Notes under the pieces: generated by a model
The model's input: only the letters and a program-made list of their open reading frames with translations
Databases searched by the model: none
Told to the model about the DNA's origin: nothing
Source of the DNA: CAZBYL01 sp964496275
Lineage (GTDB): Bacteria; Synergistota; Synergistia; Synergistales; Synergistaceae
Length of the DNA stretch: 35,034 bases
Assembly (NCBI GenBank): GCA_964496275.1
Contig: CAZBYL010000022.1
Location: 1 to 35,034, forward strand
Direction: 5' to 3'
Shown: positions 33,455 through 35,034 of the stretch, piece after piece
How the letters are laid out: each line of letters begins with the position of its first letter
Position numbering within the stretch: the stretch's first letter is position 1
Program-made: the position numbers and the translations under genes

Positions 33455-34612
33455 TTACTTATCCGGTGTGATGATTGCGGGGTCTTTGATTTCGCCGTAG
33501 TAGCGGAATACGCCGTTCTTTATCTGCTGAATCTGTATCGGCTTGACTATTTCGCCCTCTTTGCTGAATCCGTGGATAACTCCTGTCAGTCCGTTGTAGT
33601 TCTTTGTTGCGGCAAGAGCCTTCGCCACTGCGGGGCCGTCTGTCGTCTTGGCCTGCTTGATGGCGTTTGCAAGGAGCATAAATGCGTCATATCCCGATGC
33701 ACCGACCATGTCGGGTTCGATCTTGTGGCGCTTGCGGTATGTGGAGAGGAAATCCTGGACAAATTTACGTTTGTCATCTCTGTTGAGGTTCGTTACGATG
33801 ATAAGTCCTTCGGCCGCCTTGCCGCCGATCTCCGCTGTCTTCGGTGAGTCTGTTCCCTGCTCGCCCATGAACGGAATCTTTATTCCCATTTCCTTCGCCT
33901 GCTTAAGGGCGGGGGAAACCTGGAAGTAGTATCCGCTGAAGAACACGAGGTCGGGGTTGGAAGCCTTCATCTTTGTAAGGTATGGTTTGAAGTCCTTCTC
34001 GCTCATCGGGTACTTCTGGATTGAGACGATCTTTGCTTCGGGGTGAGCCTTCATGTATGCCTCAAATCCCTGTGTAAGCGTCGTACCGAAGTCGTTGTCG
34101 CTGACGATGATAGCGATTTTCTTGGCTTTCAGAAGCTTGACAGCCGTATGTGCAGCTCCCCTGCCTTCTACAGTTCCGAGAAATCCGTTGCGGAATGTGT
34201 AGTCGCCCTTTGTGATATCAGGGTGAAGGGCATAGGCGGAGATAAGGGGGATTTCCTCGTCATTGAATATTGCGGAGACTGCGCGTGTGGGAAGGCTGTA
34301 GGATCCGGCTACAAATGCTACTATTTCATCCTGTCCGATAAGCTTATGCGCAAGGGGAACGGACTGCTTAGGGTCGGCCGCGTCGTCGTAGCAGATAAGT
34401 TCGACTTTTTTGCCGAGAAGTCCGCCGTCCGCGTTAACCTTTTCCACTGCAAGTTTAACCGATTCGTAGACGCTGAAGCCGTCCGCCGCTGCAAATCCTG
34501 TGAGTGGTGCCAGCATTCCGATCTTGATTGTGTCAGCTGCCATTGCCGTTCCGGCGAAGGAGAGGATGGCAATGCACGATGCGATTGCTGCTGCCTTGAA
34601 AAACTTTTTAAT
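33455..34612 (-). CDS. ABC transporter substrate-binding protein (LivJ type) with likely ATT start
   Basis: A 385-residue periplasmic binding protein of the PBP type 1/LivJ family. The mature part starts ADTIKIGMLAPLTGFAAADG, with GGLLGKKVELICYDDAADPK and NDFGTTLTQGFEAYMKAHP following. The first in-frame ATG (34541-34543) falls at the signal-peptide cleavage site (TAMA/ADT), so a start there would lose the signal. Upstream the frame encodes KKFFKAAAIASCIAIL and more, a perfect signal peptide. The only initiator-like codon at the right distance from AGGAGG (34622-34627) is ATT at 34610-34612, 9 bases away. No ATG, GTG or TTG is available in frame. An ATT start is rare and usually implies low or regulated initiation. 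It is divergent from hutU and carries the TTTGAY repeat upstream, so it is probably part of the same regulon. No permease genes adjoin it. Confidence 0.9.
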   Translation of the reverse strand: MKKFFKAAAIASCIAILSFAGTAMAADTIKIGMLAPLTGFAAADGFSVYESVKLAVEKVNADGGLLGKKVELICYDDAADPKQSVPLAHKLIGQDEIVAFVAGSYSLPTRAVSAIFNDEEIPLISAYALHPDITKGDYTFRNGFLGTVEGRGAAHTAVKLLKAKKIAIIVSDNDFGTTLTQGFEAYMKAHPEAKIVSIQKYPMSEKDFKPYLTKMKASNPDLVFFSGYYFQVSPALKQAKEMGIKIPFMGEQGTDSPKTAEIGGKAAEGLIIVTNLNRDDKRKFVQDFLSTYRKRHKIEPDMVGASGYDAFMLLANAIKQAKTTDGPAVAKALAATKNYNGLTGVIHGFSKEGEIVKPIQIQQIKNGVFRYYGEIKDPAIITPDK

Positions 34613-34745
34613 TAATTTACACCTCCTGTAAAATTGGGCAGACTATTCTGCCTTAAAGCACTGTGACATTGTACACCAGATAATATTTGATGTGTGACGT
34701 ATTTTTACGATGATCTGAAAAGAGGGCGGATTTTGTGTCTGTTTC

Positions 34746-34762
34746 GTCAAATTTTTATCAAA
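34746..34762 (-). promoter_or_regulatory. TTTGAY direct-repeat site upstream of the second ABC binding gene
   Basis: On the minus strand TTTGATAAAAATTTGAC has two TTTGAY hexamers offset by 11 bases, in the orientation of the binding-protein gene and about 135 bases before its start. It touches one end of the large palindrome at 34760-34804. Confidence 0.55.
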
Positions 34763-34804
34763 ACCGCTTTTCATAATACAGGCTGTATTATGAAAAGCGG
34801 TTTT
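34760..34804. repeat. Perfect 22-bp inverted repeat between divergent promoters
   Basis: The arms at 34760-34781 (AAAACCGCTTTTCATAATAC and two more bases) and 34783-34804 are exact complements around a single G, followed on the plus strand by more T. It looks like a strong bidirectional terminator but sits between two divergent promoters, where no message should end. It might insulate the two promoters or be a binding site for a dimeric protein. Confidence 0.85.
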
Positions 34805-34819
34805 TTTGCAAAAAAATTT

Positions 34820-34836
34820 TTTGACGATTCTTTGAT
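34820..34836 (+). promoter_or_regulatory. TTTGAY direct-repeat site upstream of hutU
   Basis: TTTGACGATTCTTTGAT has two TTTGAY hexamers offset by 11 bases. A possible -10 (TAGACT, 34847-34852) starts 10 bases after the second hexamer. The site is about 75 bases before the hutU ATG. Confidence 0.6.
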
Positions 34837-34910
34837 ACAGATGGAGTAGACTACGCTCATTAAGAATAAAACTATGTGCCACGGCACAAACTCAAAAGGG
34901 AGCGATTTAA

Positions 34911-35034
34911 ATGGCAGGTAACGCAGAAGTCCTTTACAATGTCAAAGCCCAGCGCGGCGGATTCACAGATTTCACGACCCTGAGATGCAAAGGTTGGAGA
35001 CAGGAAACAATTCTCCGTATGCTCGAGAACAACA
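34911..35034 (+). CDS. hutU: Urocanate hydratase, N-terminal end (partial)
   Basis: The last 124 bases encode 41 residues from an ATG with AAAAGGGAG upstream. The TLRCKGWRQETILRMLENN segment matches the N-terminal block of urocanate hydratase (in known enzymes a Lys-x-Trp followed by RMLxNN). The enzyme converts urocanate to imidazolonepropionate, the step after HutH, using tightly bound NAD. The gene runs off the window end. Its promoter carries the same direct repeat as hutH, which supports the assignment despite the short length. Confidence 0.75.
   Translation, partial: MAGNAEVLYNVKAQRGGFTDFTTLRCKGWRQETILRMLENN

Noticed and set aside
1..35034. CRISPR array, tRNA, rRNA, insertion sequence or prophage
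   Set aside because: No regular repeat-spacer series, cloverleaf-like sequence, rRNA motif, transposase or phage gene could be seen by reading both strands.

Overview
The window (35,034 bases, moderate GC) looks like the chromosome of an anaerobic, Gram-negative-type bacterium that ferments amino acids and organic acids. Gene content points to this: two TRAP transporters, two aconitase X (AcnX) enzymes, a LarA-type racemase, histidine ammonia-lyase, the start of urocanate hydratase, a threonine/serine dehydratase, an M20 amidohydrolase and two amino-acid-type ABC binding proteins. The style fits Synergistota, but that placement is inference; no rRNA or tRNA gene is visible. I see no phage, insertion sequence or CRISPR array.

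Layout. 1-2640: the tail of an unidentified gene, an AAA_14/DUF4143 ATPase behind a 33-bp tandem repeat, and non-coding DNA. 2662-13829 (all minus strand): a catabolic cluster. In transcription order it is a GntR/FCD regulator, a small exported protein, dctQ2-dctM2, acnX2 large and small, a larA-like gene, acnX1 large and small, then dctP-dctQ1-dctM1. The paired AcnX and DctQM copies suggest internal duplication. 14022-16713: a YfcC-type carrier convergent with an M20 amidohydrolase. 16828-20311: two tandem PEP/pyruvate-binding proteins of equal length. 20654-24267: an orphan ABC binding protein, a PLP dehydratase and an NhaC-like antiporter. 24567-35034: hutH, a large SARP/BTAD-type ATPase regulator, a SulP permease, a membrane GGDEF protein, a second ABC binding protein, and the first 124 bases of hutU.

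Two observations stand out. First, the large subunit of acnX2 has an in-frame TGA exactly where its paralogue has the conserved Cys of the DTCID motif. The frame stays open and conserved for 52 more codons and ends in an ATGA overlap with the next gene. A 17-nt hairpin starts 8 nt after the TGA. This suggests selenocysteine at a probable Fe-S ligand position, though a fresh nonsense mutation is possible. Second, a direct repeat TTTGAY-N5-TTTGAY (11-bp offset) lies upstream of hutH, hutU and both ABC binding genes. One- or two-mismatch forms precede the YfcC carrier and the PEP/pyruvate-binding pair. An 11-bp direct repeat is the arrangement expected for a SARP-type winged-helix regulator, and one is encoded next to hutH.

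The cluster at 2.6-13.8 kb probably imports a carboxylate by TRAP transport, epimerises a 2-hydroxy acid with the LarA-like enzyme and dehydrates hydroxy acids with AcnX; the substrates cannot be read from sequence. The hut side imports and deaminates amino acids. The genes shared between hut and the other repeat-bearing promoters would form a nutrient regulon.
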